From NCBI GenBank assembly GCA_964542875.1, contig CAZIWA010000007.1, forward strand, positions 1 through 64,000: a stretch of DNA of 64,000 nt, written 5' to 3'. Made by a program: the position numbers and the translations under genes. Below are positions 24,722 to 32,999 of the stretch, piece by piece. Source of the DNA: CAZGOM01 sp964542875 (lineage in GTDB: Bacteria; Planctomycetota; Phycisphaerae; Phycisphaerales; Phycisphaeraceae). A model generated the notes under the pieces. It saw only the letters and a program-made list of their open reading frames with translations, had not been told where the DNA came from and ran no database searches. Positions within the stretch are counted from its first letter, which is position 1, and the number at the start of each line of letters is the position of its first letter.

Positions 24722-25783
24722 ATGCGCGTGAAACCTGCGGTTTGCATTCTGATCGTCGGCTACAACGGGCGAGAGCTTATCGGCGATTGCCTGGATTCAA
24801 TCCAGAAGTCCCAGGACCCCCGCGTCGACGCTCGCGTAATGGTGGTCGACAACGCATCAAAAGATCAGACCAGTGACCTTGTCGCGCAACGGTATCCATG
24901 GGTCACACTGGTGAGGTCCGACGTCAATCTCGGTTTCGCCGGCGGAAACGACCTGGGCTGGCGTGAAGCCAAAACCAAATGGCCCGATCTGAGCTATCTG
25001 GTATTGCTGAATCAGGACACTGTGGTGCAGACCGATTGGCTGACAGAACTGGTGACCTTCATGCAAGGCTCGCCCGAGGCAGGAATGGCGCAGGCCAAGA
25101 TCCTACTCCACCCTGAGACGGACCTGATCAACACCGACGGAAACGAAAGCCACTTCCTGGGCTTTGGCTTCCCTGGCCGGTACCGTCAACGCGACTCCAA
25201 AGCGGAGCACCCCCCTTTTGAGGTTGGCTTTGCATCAGGCGCCTGCGCCATCGTCCGCGTATCGGCCATCAAAGGCTTTCAAACACTCTTTCCGGAGCAC
25301 TTCTTCCTCTATCTGGAAGACACCCATCTCTCCTGGCGGCTGAGGCTGGCCGGCCAGCCTAGCTGGAGCGTGCCCACCAGCCGGGTGGAGCACAAGTACA
25401 CATTCACCGCAATCGATAAACAGTACTACCACCTGGAGAAAAACCGGCTCTGGATGCTGCTGGTGTTTTACAAAAAACGAACATTGATCCTGATTCTCCC
25501 CGCGCTGCTCTTCATGGAAGCCGGGCAGTGGGTGTTTGCACTGGCCAAAGGCTTGCTTGGACAACGCGTGAAGGTGTATGGGTACATCGCGCGGTCGCTT
25601 GGTGGTATTGCCCGGGAACGGCGCACGCTGCAAAAGAGCAGACGTGTTACGGATGACGAATTCACCAGGGTATTTGTTGGGGAGATCAAGACAGAGCAGC
25701 TTAAATCTCCGCTGATCAAATGGGTGGCCAGCCCGGTGCTGGCTGCGTACTGGGCCGTGGCCAGAGCGCTGATTTTGTGGTGA
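24722..25783 (+). CDS. Family 2 glycosyltransferase (rhamnosyltransferase-like)
   Basis: Protein of 353 residues. The GT-A core carries VVDNASKDQT (41-50), VNLGFAGGNDLGW (68-80) and LLNQDT (95-100, metal-binding Asp), then a segment with FASGACAIVR and an LEDTHLSWRLRLAG acceptor-side motif. A C-terminal hydrophobic stretch (TLILILPALLFMEAGQWVF) may associate with the membrane. It follows the DUF2304 gene by 49 bases and is probably in the same operon for a cell-surface glycan. The sugar is unknown. Confidence 0.88.
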   Translation: MRVKPAVCILIVGYNGRELIGDCLDSIQKSQDPRVDARVMVVDNASKDQTSDLVAQRYPWVTLVRSDVNLGFAGGNDLGWREAKTKWPDLSYLVLLNQDTVVQTDWLTELVTFMQGSPEAGMAQAKILLHPETDLINTDGNESHFLGFGFPGRYRQRDSKAEHPPFEVGFASGACAIVRVSAIKGFQTLFPEHFFLYLEDTHLSWRLRLAGQPSWSVPTSRVEHKYTFTAIDKQYYHLEKNRLWMLLVFYKKRTLILILPALLFMEAGQWVFALAKGLLGQRVKVYGYIARSLGGIARERRTLQKSRRVTDDEFTRVFVGEIKTEQLKSPLIKWVASPVLAAYWAVARALILW

Positions 25784-25874
25784 AGACAAAATGGAAGATC
25801 TTAGATGTGAGGTGTTTCACAGCCAGAACAAAGTACCCGGCGCCTCTGCTCATTTTCTTTCGTATCTAAACATC

Positions 25875-26486
25875 TCACATCCTCCATGCAGCCACATGCG
25901 CCTTAAGCATGGCCAGCGTGTCATGCTCGGCCTGTGAGCCGGTTTTGTCGATCGCCGTCTGGAGCTTGGCATACTCCGCCAACACGGGCTCGGACCCGGT
26001 GAGATGAAGCCGGGTGGCAAGGATGGCGGCCTCCAGAATCGCGTGGCGCGCGCGGTTAAAACCCCAGAAGTCGCGCAACCGGGTGACATGCACCGACCGG
26101 GCAATGATGGTGGTACGATCCTCCGCATCATCGATTGATTCCACCTTCAGTTCATAGGCCCGGCACGCGTCGGCGAGGATAAGCCCTTGAATCACACTCG
26201 CACGTTGCACCTTGACGTCCCTTGCAACAGATAGCTTGCTGATGGCGGCCCTGGCGATGAGGCAGGCGTCATCAGTGATATGAAAAGCCCCCTGCCCGGT
26301 GGCCTTGAGATTCTTGTAAGTCGACGACGTTTTAAAAGGCCTGAAGGTGAAACGCTCAAACCCCGGAGTGACAATCGGGCCCATGGGAGCGAGGTTAAAC
26401 GCGTCAGGTTCAGCCGAATCAGGCCGTTGCGCGGTGAGCATGAGGCCTTCGACGAGCATGTCCTGCGGGGCATATGGTGGAAGCAT
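25875..26486 (-). CDS. DUF447 family protein, beside beta-RFAP synthase
   Basis: Protein of about 203 residues from the ATG at 26486; an ATG at 26459 is also possible. It matches DUF447, a family with a flavin-reductase-like split barrel, through MLVEGLMLTAQ, NLAPMGPIV, FKTSSTYKNL and GQGAFHITDD. The C-terminal helical part is also typical. DUF447 genes are found with tetrahydromethanopterin cofactor or C1-transfer genes in archaea, methylotrophs and planctomycetes, and here one lies divergently, 51 bases from the beta-RFAP synthase gene. The biochemical role is not certain. Confidence 0.8.
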   Translation of the reverse strand: MLPPYAPQDMLVEGLMLTAQRPDSAEPDAFNLAPMGPIVTPGFERFTFRPFKTSSTYKNLKATGQGAFHITDDACLIARAAISKLSVARDVKVQRASVIQGLILADACRAYELKVESIDDAEDRTTIIARSVHVTRLRDFWGFNRARHAILEAAILATRLHLTGSEPVLAEYAKLQTAIDKTGSQAEHDTLAMLKAHVAAWRM

Positions 26487-26521
26487 GGAAAAAAAGGATA
26501 TCGTTTCACACACCAGACCGC

Positions 26522-26527
26522 TATAAT
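26522..26527 (+). promoter_or_regulatory. -10 box very close to the beta-RFAP synthase start
   Basis: TATAAT lies 10 bases before the ATG at 26538. Transcription would start within a few bases of the ATG, so the mRNA is likely leaderless. No matching -35 TTGACA and no ribosome site are seen. Confidence 0.5.
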
Positions 26528-26537
26528 TCGCTCGACT

Positions 26538-27542
26538 ATGGGCATGATCATTCGTACCCCGGCGCGGCTTCACTTTGGCCTCCTTGCCTACACCCGAGAT
26601 GGTGCACGGCAATTTGGGGGCGCCGGTCTCATGGTGAAATGGCCCGAGACGGTGGTCACGGTCCGAGAGACTTCAGAGCCCGGTTTGATTGATGCGTTTG
26701 GCCGGCTGGGCGATAAAGCCGGCGAGTATGCACGCAAAACCATCGACACACTGGTGGAACACTACAAACTGCCGAGGATCGGCGTGCGGGTGGATGTGAC
26801 GCGTGTGCCGCGGCCTCACACCGGGTTGGGCAGCGGAACGCAGCTCGCCATGGCGGTGGCCCGTGGCGTGTGCGCGGTCTACGCGCAAAAAGGACACAGC
26901 GTGCCGACCGCAGGGCCGGACCTGCTCGCCCGGCTCACCGGACGCGGCAGGCGTTCAGGCATTGGCGTACACGGTTTTTTCCAAGGCGGGTTTCTGGTGG
27001 ACGGGGGCAAAACGCGTGAAGATTCGCTCGCTCCGATGGTGATCCGACAGGCATTTCCAGAAGATTGGCGGATCGTGCTGATCCGGCCTCGCTCACTGGA
27101 CGGCCTGGCCGGACAACGCGAAGTGGAAGCGTTCAAGTGCATGCCCGACTTCCCCGCAGCCGTGACCGACCAGATGTGCCGGCTGGTGCTCATGGGGCTG
27201 GCGCCGGGGATCGCCGAGCGCGACATCCGCCACTTCGGCAAGAGCCTCTTTGAGCTTCAGCAACTGGCCGGGCAATGCTACGCCGCAGCACAAGGCGGAG
27301 TGTACGCAAGCCCCCTGCTGCAGGAGATCGTGGACTTTGCACGCGCGCAGGGAATCGACGGCGTGGGGCAAAGCTCCTGGGGGCCGTCTCTGTACGCATT
27401 CGTCAGCGATGAAGACCGGGCCGATGCCCTGGCCGGACAGATCGAAAAACGCTTTGGTCTGGGCGGGCGCGGCGAAGTGGTGGTGACCAGCGCAGACAAC
27501 GCCGGCTCCACGATGACCGCCGTCGAACGATCGATCGTCTGA
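26538..27542 (+). CDS. Beta-ribofuranosylaminobenzene 5'-phosphate synthase (GHMP family)
   Basis: Protein of 334 residues. It would join 4-aminobenzoate-type acceptors to phosphoribosyl pyrophosphate, the first committed step of methanopterin synthesis. The start at 26538 gives the conserved opening IIRTPARLHFGLLAY. The GHMP phosphate-binding loop is RPHTGLGSGTQLAMAVA (about 93-109). RRSGIGVHGFFQGGFLVDGG and GQSSWGPSLYAFV follow, both characteristic of the family. With the divergent DUF447 gene it implies that the organism makes a tetrahydromethanopterin-like cofactor. Confidence 0.88.
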   Translation: MGMIIRTPARLHFGLLAYTRDGARQFGGAGLMVKWPETVVTVRETSEPGLIDAFGRLGDKAGEYARKTIDTLVEHYKLPRIGVRVDVTRVPRPHTGLGSGTQLAMAVARGVCAVYAQKGHSVPTAGPDLLARLTGRGRRSGIGVHGFFQGGFLVDGGKTREDSLAPMVIRQAFPEDWRIVLIRPRSLDGLAGQREVEAFKCMPDFPAAVTDQMCRLVLMGLAPGIAERDIRHFGKSLFELQQLAGQCYAAAQGGVYASPLLQEIVDFARAQGIDGVGQSSWGPSLYAFVSDEDRADALAGQIEKRFGLGGRGEVVVTSADNAGSTMTAVERSIV

Positions 27543-27569
27543 CCCATATGACACGCAAAACGCAATGAA

Positions 27570-27600
27570 AAACACCCGGCATGACCGGGTGTTTTTGTTT
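27570..27600. terminator. Bidirectional terminator between convergent genes
   Basis: AAACACCCGG and CCGGGTGTTT form a perfect 10-bp stem around CATGA, followed by TTGTTT on the plus strand and flanked by A residues on the left. It separates the beta-RFAP synthase and CbiM genes. Confidence 0.88.
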
Positions 27601-27620
27601 GGCGATTGGTTACAGACGAA

Positions 27621-28559
27621 TTACTGCGCGGCGACTTGGGCCCGCTTGCCCGACCGACCGACTGCCCAAAGCACAAGCGTAAGAACACCCGCAAACGCAA
27701 GCGTGGCCAGGCCTGCGTGCAGCAGTTCCTGCGAAGGCCAGAAGGAGACAAGCATTTCCTGGATGGACATCGCCACCTGGCCGGGCTGGGAGGAAGATTC
27801 AATCATGGCATCAAGGCCTGCGGCATGGACGGCCGCTTCGTAGCCGTCACGCAACTGGGAGCCAAAAGGCACCAGGGCAAGCAGCGCCAGCGCAACAAAG
27901 CCTAAGGCGAAAGCGGAAGAGCGGCGGGCCTGCCCTTCCTGAGTGACAAACATGCGCACCACAAAGAGCACTGCGCAGGCCAGCACCGCTTCCATCACAC
28001 CCATGAAGGCATGGGTGGAAAGCATCTGCGTTGCAAACTGGCTGAAGCTCCCGGCTTCCATCTGGGTGCGAAAGAGGCCCACTTCACCCACCAGCAGTGC
28101 CGCGCCCAGGAGCGTACCCGCGAAAGAGGCCATGGCCAGCCCGGCGTATTGGCCGGACTGGGTTTTGGTGAAGCTGGCGCGTTTAAGCAACGCAACCGCC
28201 AGAACCGGGATGACGCCCATATTCAGGATGTTTGCGCCCAGGGAAAGGAGCCCGCCATCGCCAAGGCAAACAGCTTGGGCAAGAAGGACGACTGCGATGG
28301 TGATGAGGCCGGCAGCGGGACCAAGCACCCATGCCAGCAGCGCGCCGCCGATGAGGTGGGCGCTGGAAACCGAGGAGATGGGGAAGTTGATCATCTGGGC
28401 GACAAACACCGTGCTGCCCAGCGTAGCGGCGAGCCCCAGGTTTTTCATGGGCTCAGCCTGGCGGCGAAGGGCAACGCCGGCAACCGCGACAGCCAGGGCA
28501 CTGGCGCCAAAGGCAATGGCAGCGCAGGCGGGGGTAACAGCTCCGTTTTCAAGATGCAT
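27621..28559 (-). CDS. CbiM-like cobalt/nickel ECF transporter permease
   Basis: Membrane protein of 312 residues. The start at 28559 begins with MHLENGAVTPACAA; the conserved His near the N-terminus is a metal ligand in CbiM/NikM proteins. Helices include LGLAATLGSTVFVAQMINFP, HLIGGALLAWVLGPAAG and LGDGGLLSLGANILNMGVIP. The C-terminal 100 residues (GYEAAVHAAGL, then a helix LLHAGLATLAFAGVLTLVLW) resemble a fused CbiN/PDGLE-type extension with the PDGLE motif altered. No CbiQ or CbiO gene lies next to it and terminators flank it, so its energising partners must be elsewhere or missing. Confidence 0.85.
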   Translation of the reverse strand: MHLENGAVTPACAAIAFGASALAVAVAGVALRRQAEPMKNLGLAATLGSTVFVAQMINFPISSVSSAHLIGGALLAWVLGPAAGLITIAVVLLAQAVCLGDGGLLSLGANILNMGVIPVLAVALLKRASFTKTQSGQYAGLAMASFAGTLLGAALLVGEVGLFRTQMEAGSFSQFATQMLSTHAFMGVMEAVLACAVLFVVRMFVTQEGQARRSSAFALGFVALALLALVPFGSQLRDGYEAAVHAAGLDAMIESSSQPGQVAMSIQEMLVSFWPSQELLHAGLATLAFAGVLTLVLWAVGRSGKRAQVAAQ

Positions 28560-28622
28560 GGCGGGATTCCAATGGGGGTTGTGTGTTGAAACAACAATGA
28601 TACCCGGATGAAACACAATGAG

Positions 28623-28652
28623 AAAAGGAGCCGACAAAAGCCGGCTCCTTTT
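28623..28652 (-). terminator. Rho-independent terminator of the Gfo/Idh gene
   Basis: AAAAGGAGCCG and CGGCTCCTTTT form an 11-bp stem around an 8-base loop, ending in T residues on the minus strand. It lies 28 bases after the stop of the oxidoreductase gene. Confidence 0.85.
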
Positions 28653-28680
28653 CTTGCGCTATTTGCTGAAACCCACAAGC

Positions 28681-29811
28681 TCAGAACTTCTGAAGCGGAG
28701 GAATGTCGTAAGGGGTGTTGCCGTTGCGGATCGACTTGGACCCCAGCACGCCGGTGGCAACGGCCTGACGCGCATCCCACGGAGTAGCGCCTGAGCGCTT
28801 GCCGGTGCGGACGAAATTCAGGAAGTCGCCAATGATCAGAGGGTCTGCGCCGCCATGACCGCCCTCTGCCTTATCGATAAGAATTTCTTCGTTGCCGGTG
28901 TGGAAGCCGGAAGTGCGCTGATCGTAAACACGGATGTAGGAGGTGTGGTGATCAGAAGAGTGATCGCCCCAGTTTTCGATGCGGCCTGCATCGCCGATGA
29001 CGGTGTAGTTACGCCAGCCGTCGGGGGTGTAGTGGCATTGCTGGTAAGAGGCTTGAACCCCGTTTTCCAGTTGCATAAGGATCATGCTGTGGTCTTCCAC
29101 ATCGACGACCGGGCTCAGCTTGGTTTGCTTGGCCGGAGGCCAGTTGGCCCGGTTAAAATCGGCGTTCCAGGGTTCGCCGGGCGCACGCCGATCGGTGATT
29201 TTGTTGTAGACGCTGAGCTTGCCCATGCCGACTACGCGGCTGGTGTGGGAGCCTGCGAGGTAATGGATGACGTCGATATCGTGGGCGCCCTTCTGGAGAA
29301 GGAGACCGGTGGTGTACTTTTGTTCGGAGTGCCAGTCTTTGAAGTAGGCATCGCCGCCGTAGTCGATGAAGTGCCGGCACCAGATGGCCTGCACGTTGCC
29401 GATGCGGCCGGATTCGACGATCTGCTTCATGCGCTGAATAACGGGGAAGAAGCGCATGTTGTGCCCAAGGTAAACCTTGTTTTCATACGCCAGCAGCCGA
29501 TCACACCCTTCGATGGTGATGGTCATGGGTTTTTCGCAGTAGACCGCAGCGCCGGTCTTGAGTGCTGCAAGCGCGTGTTCTTCATGCAGGAAGTCGGGCG
29601 AGGTGACGAAAACCGCATCGTATTTATCTGCGGCGAGAAGCTCTTTGTAGTCGGAGTAACAGGCAATCCCCGGGTACTCCTTGGCGTAGGTGTCACGGAC
29701 GGCCTGGCCGGGATCGCAAATAGCGACGAGCTTGGAGCCCTGTTCAGGGCGATGGGCGTTGGTGCAGATCCGACCCCGGCGACCGGACCCGATGCTGGCG
29801 ACTTTAAGCAC
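28681..29811 (-). CDS. Gfo/Idh/MocA family oxidoreductase
   Basis: Protein of 376 residues. The N-terminal Rossmann fold begins with LKVASIGSGRRGRICTN, followed by LVAICDPG and DAVFVTSPDFLHEEHALAAL; the family EKP motif is VYCEKPMTI. The catalytic region includes QKGAHDIDVIHYLAG, where the Asp and His are typical of these sugar dehydrogenases. It has no signal peptide and would act on a sugar or cyclitol with NAD(P). An inverted repeat at 29859-29897 upstream may bind a regulator. Confidence 0.9.
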   Translation of the reverse strand: MLKVASIGSGRRGRICTNAHRPEQGSKLVAICDPGQAVRDTYAKEYPGIACYSDYKELLAADKYDAVFVTSPDFLHEEHALAALKTGAAVYCEKPMTITIEGCDRLLAYENKVYLGHNMRFFPVIQRMKQIVESGRIGNVQAIWCRHFIDYGGDAYFKDWHSEQKYTTGLLLQKGAHDIDVIHYLAGSHTSRVVGMGKLSVYNKITDRRAPGEPWNADFNRANWPPAKQTKLSPVVDVEDHSMILMQLENGVQASYQQCHYTPDGWRNYTVIGDAGRIENWGDHSSDHHTSYIRVYDQRTSGFHTGNEEILIDKAEGGHGGADPLIIGDFLNFVRTGKRSGATPWDARQAVATGVLGSKSIRNGNTPYDIPPLQKF

Positions 29812-29858
29812 GTGAAAAACTCCTGGTGGTTAAGTGGAAGGAACATGATATTTCATAG

Positions 29859-29897
29859 TTTCAAATAATTCATCTTCCGGTGAATTGGCATTTGAAA
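29859..29897. promoter_or_regulatory. Inverted repeat upstream of the Gfo/Idh gene
   Basis: TTTCAAAT (29859-29866) pairs with ATTTGAAA (29890-29897), and AATTC with GAATT just inside. It lies about 50 bases before the start codon of the minus-strand oxidoreductase gene. It may be an operator or a 5' UTR hairpin. Confidence 0.35.
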
Positions 29898-30043
29898 TCC
29901 AGACACATTGATTCAAATCAAGCGCATTCATATCAGGCAAACATGCGGTAAAAGAACGTGAATCAAGACCTGAGCCCATCACCCCGCTTCCGGTGAGGCA
30001 CTGAAATATGACACCGTTGGTTCAAATGAGCAGGAGGAAAAAC

Positions 30044-30063
30044 GGGGCTTTCCTGGAAGCCCC
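30044..30063 (-). terminator. Rho-independent terminator of the TIM-barrel gene
   Basis: On the minus strand GGGGCTT and AAGCCCC pair around six bases and are followed by GTTTTTCC. It starts seven bases after the stop codon. Confidence 0.8.
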
Positions 30064-30069
30064 CCTGCT

Positions 30070-31674
30070 TTATGCAGAAGCAACATCAAGCTCCAGGTCC
30101 GTGACCGTGACAGGGCTGGAGGCTTCAAGCGTAAGTGACACTTGATTAGCCCCCTGCGTAAGCGCATGCGGGGCAATCACAGTTTGAAGCCGGTGGGAAG
30201 CCAAATCCGCGGGGCGCGGCTCATCGCCGTAACCCGGGACATGAAGGCCCGCCAGGTGTTGTGAAACAACTTCCCCCGACGCAAGTGAGACATTCAAAAC
30301 CGCTGAAGCCGACCGGGGTACATCCCGCAGGCCGACGGTCAGCGTGACGGCACGGCCGACAAGATCGGCGGGCGTAAGCCCGACATAAATACCCACCGTC
30401 ACCGTCTGCCCAGGCAACAGCTTTACAGGGATCTGCTTCTTGTATTCATAGGTGTCTTCATGATCCTGCCAGTAAGACTTCACCACCGCGAAAGTAAGAG
30501 ACTGACGGACCTGGCCGGGAATGTCATGAAGTTCCTTGACCGCTGCGTGCGCAGCGTTGGGAAGAGGTTCTGAGCGCCAACGGGGCCAGTGCTGGCAGTT
30601 AAAGAGATACAACCCATCAGCACCCTTGCTGTGGGCATTGACGGCAATGGCGCGAAGCTGCGCCGCGGTGAGGTCTCGCGTTGCGCTCCCCCCTTCCCAG
30701 CGGAAACCCACACGGGGAAGCACACCGGGGTAGATCAATGTCTTTGCGCCGGTGAATGCGTTTTGAAGCCCGCCGATCCGGGCATCGAACTCCGCGATCA
30801 TCATGAGGGAAGGCGAGACGAGGTCAATGAGGCCTTCCTGCGCCCACTTTTGAATCTCCATACCGGACCAGGCGCAGCATTCCAGGCTCGGAGGGATACG
30901 GCCAAAGAGGGCAAACCGCGTGCCGCGTCGACCGCCTTCCTGATCAAGAATGGTGCGTACTTCGCGCACGAAGGAAGTCAACAAGTGCGCACGCTCACCT
31001 GCGGTCCCGGGAGGAAAAAAGAGCTGAAAACGTCCAAAATCCAGCTCAAAACCTGCCATCACATCAGCGTAACGGGTGATGATCTCCCGGGCTTGCGCCA
31101 AGCGGTGCGCCCGAACCTGGGCATGGGAAAAGTCCAGCAAATTGGCGTACTGGGCTTTGGATTTAACCGGGGAAACACCAAGCGACAGACTTGGATTTTC
31201 AAGGTTGAAACGCCCGGCAAGCGGGTAATCAGACACCGGGGTCGCGAAAGCAAAGTGGGCATCGTTCATGCGCAATGCGGGGATGAATTTCATGCCGGTT
31301 TCCCGGCATACTTCCGCTGCGGTGGCCAGCGGATCGGCCTGAGCGTCCTGATTGGCTTTGCAACGTTTGATGCGCTCATCCCAGCCGGGTTTGGTGTCAT
31401 AGGATGTGGGCCGCCAACCCCAGTTCACGCCGACTTTCGTCGGGTAAAGCATCACTTCCGAGCCCGCAGTTGCGCTGTAAACAAGGGTGCCGACGCCGGC
31501 ATCGGCGTAGCGGAGAATTTCCTGCCTCAGCAGCCGGGTTGATTCAGCAGGGTCCAGCGAGGGGAAGGAATCATCGCCGTCGAGATTCATGACCAAACCA
31601 GTTTCGGCAGCGGTGGGATGAGAAGAAAAACGAGAAACGGCACGGGTGATTGGCCCGAAGGTGGAAGAAGGCAT
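30070..31674 (-). CDS. Predicted TIM-barrel glycoside hydrolase-like protein
   Basis: Protein of 534 residues without a signal peptide. The order of segments fits a (beta/alpha)8 barrel: TGLVMNLDGDDSF, VGTLVYSATAGSEVM, GMKFIPALRMNDAHFA, MAGFELDFGRFQLFFPPG, RFALFGRIPPSLE, IDLVSPSLMMIAEFDA, then GADGLYLFNCQHWPRW near the barrel end. The Glu-Leu-Asp in FELDFGR could hold a catalytic acid. The C-terminal 130 residues form a beta-sandwich (PVKLLPGQTVTVGIYVGLTP). I do not recognise a specific family; it is comparable to uncharacterised bacterial GH10/GH5-like barrels. Confidence 0.55.
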   Translation of the reverse strand: MPSSTFGPITRAVSRFSSHPTAAETGLVMNLDGDDSFPSLDPAESTRLLRQEILRYADAGVGTLVYSATAGSEVMLYPTKVGVNWGWRPTSYDTKPGWDERIKRCKANQDAQADPLATAAEVCRETGMKFIPALRMNDAHFAFATPVSDYPLAGRFNLENPSLSLGVSPVKSKAQYANLLDFSHAQVRAHRLAQAREIITRYADVMAGFELDFGRFQLFFPPGTAGERAHLLTSFVREVRTILDQEGGRRGTRFALFGRIPPSLECCAWSGMEIQKWAQEGLIDLVSPSLMMIAEFDARIGGLQNAFTGAKTLIYPGVLPRVGFRWEGGSATRDLTAAQLRAIAVNAHSKGADGLYLFNCQHWPRWRSEPLPNAAHAAVKELHDIPGQVRQSLTFAVVKSYWQDHEDTYEYKKQIPVKLLPGQTVTVGIYVGLTPADLVGRAVTLTVGLRDVPRSASAVLNVSLASGEVVSQHLAGLHVPGYGDEPRPADLASHRLQTVIAPHALTQGANQVSLTLEASSPVTVTDLELDVASA

Positions 31675-31800
31675 CGGTCAATTCCTAAATGAAGTATGGG
31701 CTTGACGTGACCGACGATATTTTACGCATCCATCATCCGGGTATTAGGGATTCTTTCCGCCACGGAATACCAATTCATTGGCTGGAACATCCCGCATCGC

Positions 31801-32697
31801 TCAGCCGTTGGAGGCCGGCGTGGCGATGTTGGTTTCAGGAAGCGGTTCGGGAGCATGATGAAAAGCCCGGGTAAGCATGAAGATGCCCAGCAGCACCACC
31901 ACCGATGCGGAAATGATCGGAAAGTACATCGCGGCACGTTTTAAGGAATCACGCTTTCCGACCTGACCGGATGCATAACGCGCTCCAAGCACCACGGCGA
32001 TACCTACCGCCGACAACGCCCCGGCCACACCGAAACTAAACCCCAGCACCGTGGCGAAGGATGCAAACACCTGTCCGGTGGAAAGCCCTGCGATGAGCAC
32101 AGCCACCGCAGTGGGACAAGGCATAAGACCCGCGGAAAAGCCCAGGCTCAAGACCTCCCCCCTGCCCAGGCCAGGCTGATCAACGGGTACAGGCTTGGGG
32201 GTTTTCTGAATGCCTAGCTGGGTGAGTTGAACGGTTGCCGGATGGTCATGGTCGTGGTCGTGTTCATGGTCGTGATTGTGATTGTGATTGTGGTCGTGGT
32301 GATGGTCTGCGCCATGGTCGTGCGCGCAGCAGGCACCTCCGGCATGGGAGTGGGAAGGCTGGCCGGTGTAAAGCGCTTTGCCCTCCCGATAGACCATCCA
32401 GAGGCCCAGGCCGCAAAGCCCGATGGCGCCGGCCAGAGCCAGATATTGCCGGGCGCTGTCCAGGTTGAAATATTGCGTGAGCAGAACCGCGGGAATGGCC
32501 AACGCTGCGACAACCGCGGTATGGGTGACACCAATCACAATGCCCATGGAGAGTGCATTTTTGATGGTTGCTTTAGAGCCGACAAGGAAAAGGGACATCA
32601 GCGTCTTGCCGTGGCCGGGTTCCAGCGCGTGAAGCGCGCCAAGGCCAGCGGCGACGGGAAGATAGAGCCAACCAATCATGGGTGCGGAGCCGGACAT
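31801..32697 (-). CDS. NicO/RcnA-family nickel/cobalt transporter with His-rich loop
   Basis: Membrane protein of 298 residues. The start at 32697 has AAAGAGG 7 bases upstream and is preferred over 32763. The first helices carry ALHALEPGHGKTLM, the signature of RcnA-like Ni/Co efflux proteins. HTAVVAALAIP and LGFSAGLMPCPTAVAVLIAG in later helices fit the family as well. Between helices 3 and 4 is a loop with more than a dozen His alternating with Asp and Asn, plus two adjacent Cys, which is likely a metal-binding reservoir. Transport direction (export or import) cannot be decided from sequence. Confidence 0.82.
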   Translation of the reverse strand: MSGSAPMIGWLYLPVAAGLGALHALEPGHGKTLMSLFLVGSKATIKNALSMGIVIGVTHTAVVAALAIPAVLLTQYFNLDSARQYLALAGAIGLCGLGLWMVYREGKALYTGQPSHSHAGGACCAHDHGADHHHDHNHNHNHDHEHDHDHDHPATVQLTQLGIQKTPKPVPVDQPGLGRGEVLSLGFSAGLMPCPTAVAVLIAGLSTGQVFASFATVLGFSFGVAGALSAVGIAVVLGARYASGQVGKRDSLKRAAMYFPIISASVVVLLGIFMLTRAFHHAPEPLPETNIATPASNG

Positions 32698-32999
32698 GGG
32701 CTTGCCTCTTTCGTACAGGGTGCGAATGATTGTTGCCCACAGGGGGTGATAGTCCAAACTCAATAGCAGGAATTGTTAAGAAAGCGCTGAACCGGCTTAA
32801 ACCGGGCAACGTATGTAATTGCAGACAACCGGGAAGTTGCCTTCATGATCCGAACGCTTTCGGGCGGAATCACGATTAAAAACCAGATTGTTTATGCCTG
32901 CCCGCAAGGGCTGTGACACGCGCCTTTTTAAACGCGGCAAAGGTTGTGTCATTGTGCAATTTGCTAAGCCGGGTGGTGCTTTTGCAAGGGAGAGAGACC
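32698..32999. other. Intergenic gap before the pseudopilin array
   Basis: Divergent region between the Ni/Co transporter and the pseudopilin array. I see no clear promoter pair or terminator; AAGGGAGAG just before 33000 is the ribosome site of the first array gene. Confidence 0.35.

Noticed and set aside
28855..29868. Plus-strand frame of 337 codons
   Set aside because: It lies opposite the Gfo/Idh gene; codon pattern is a GC-frame shadow.
30589..31542. Plus-strand frame of 317 codons
   Set aside because: It is opposite the TIM-barrel gene, which has consistent strand pattern and a terminator.
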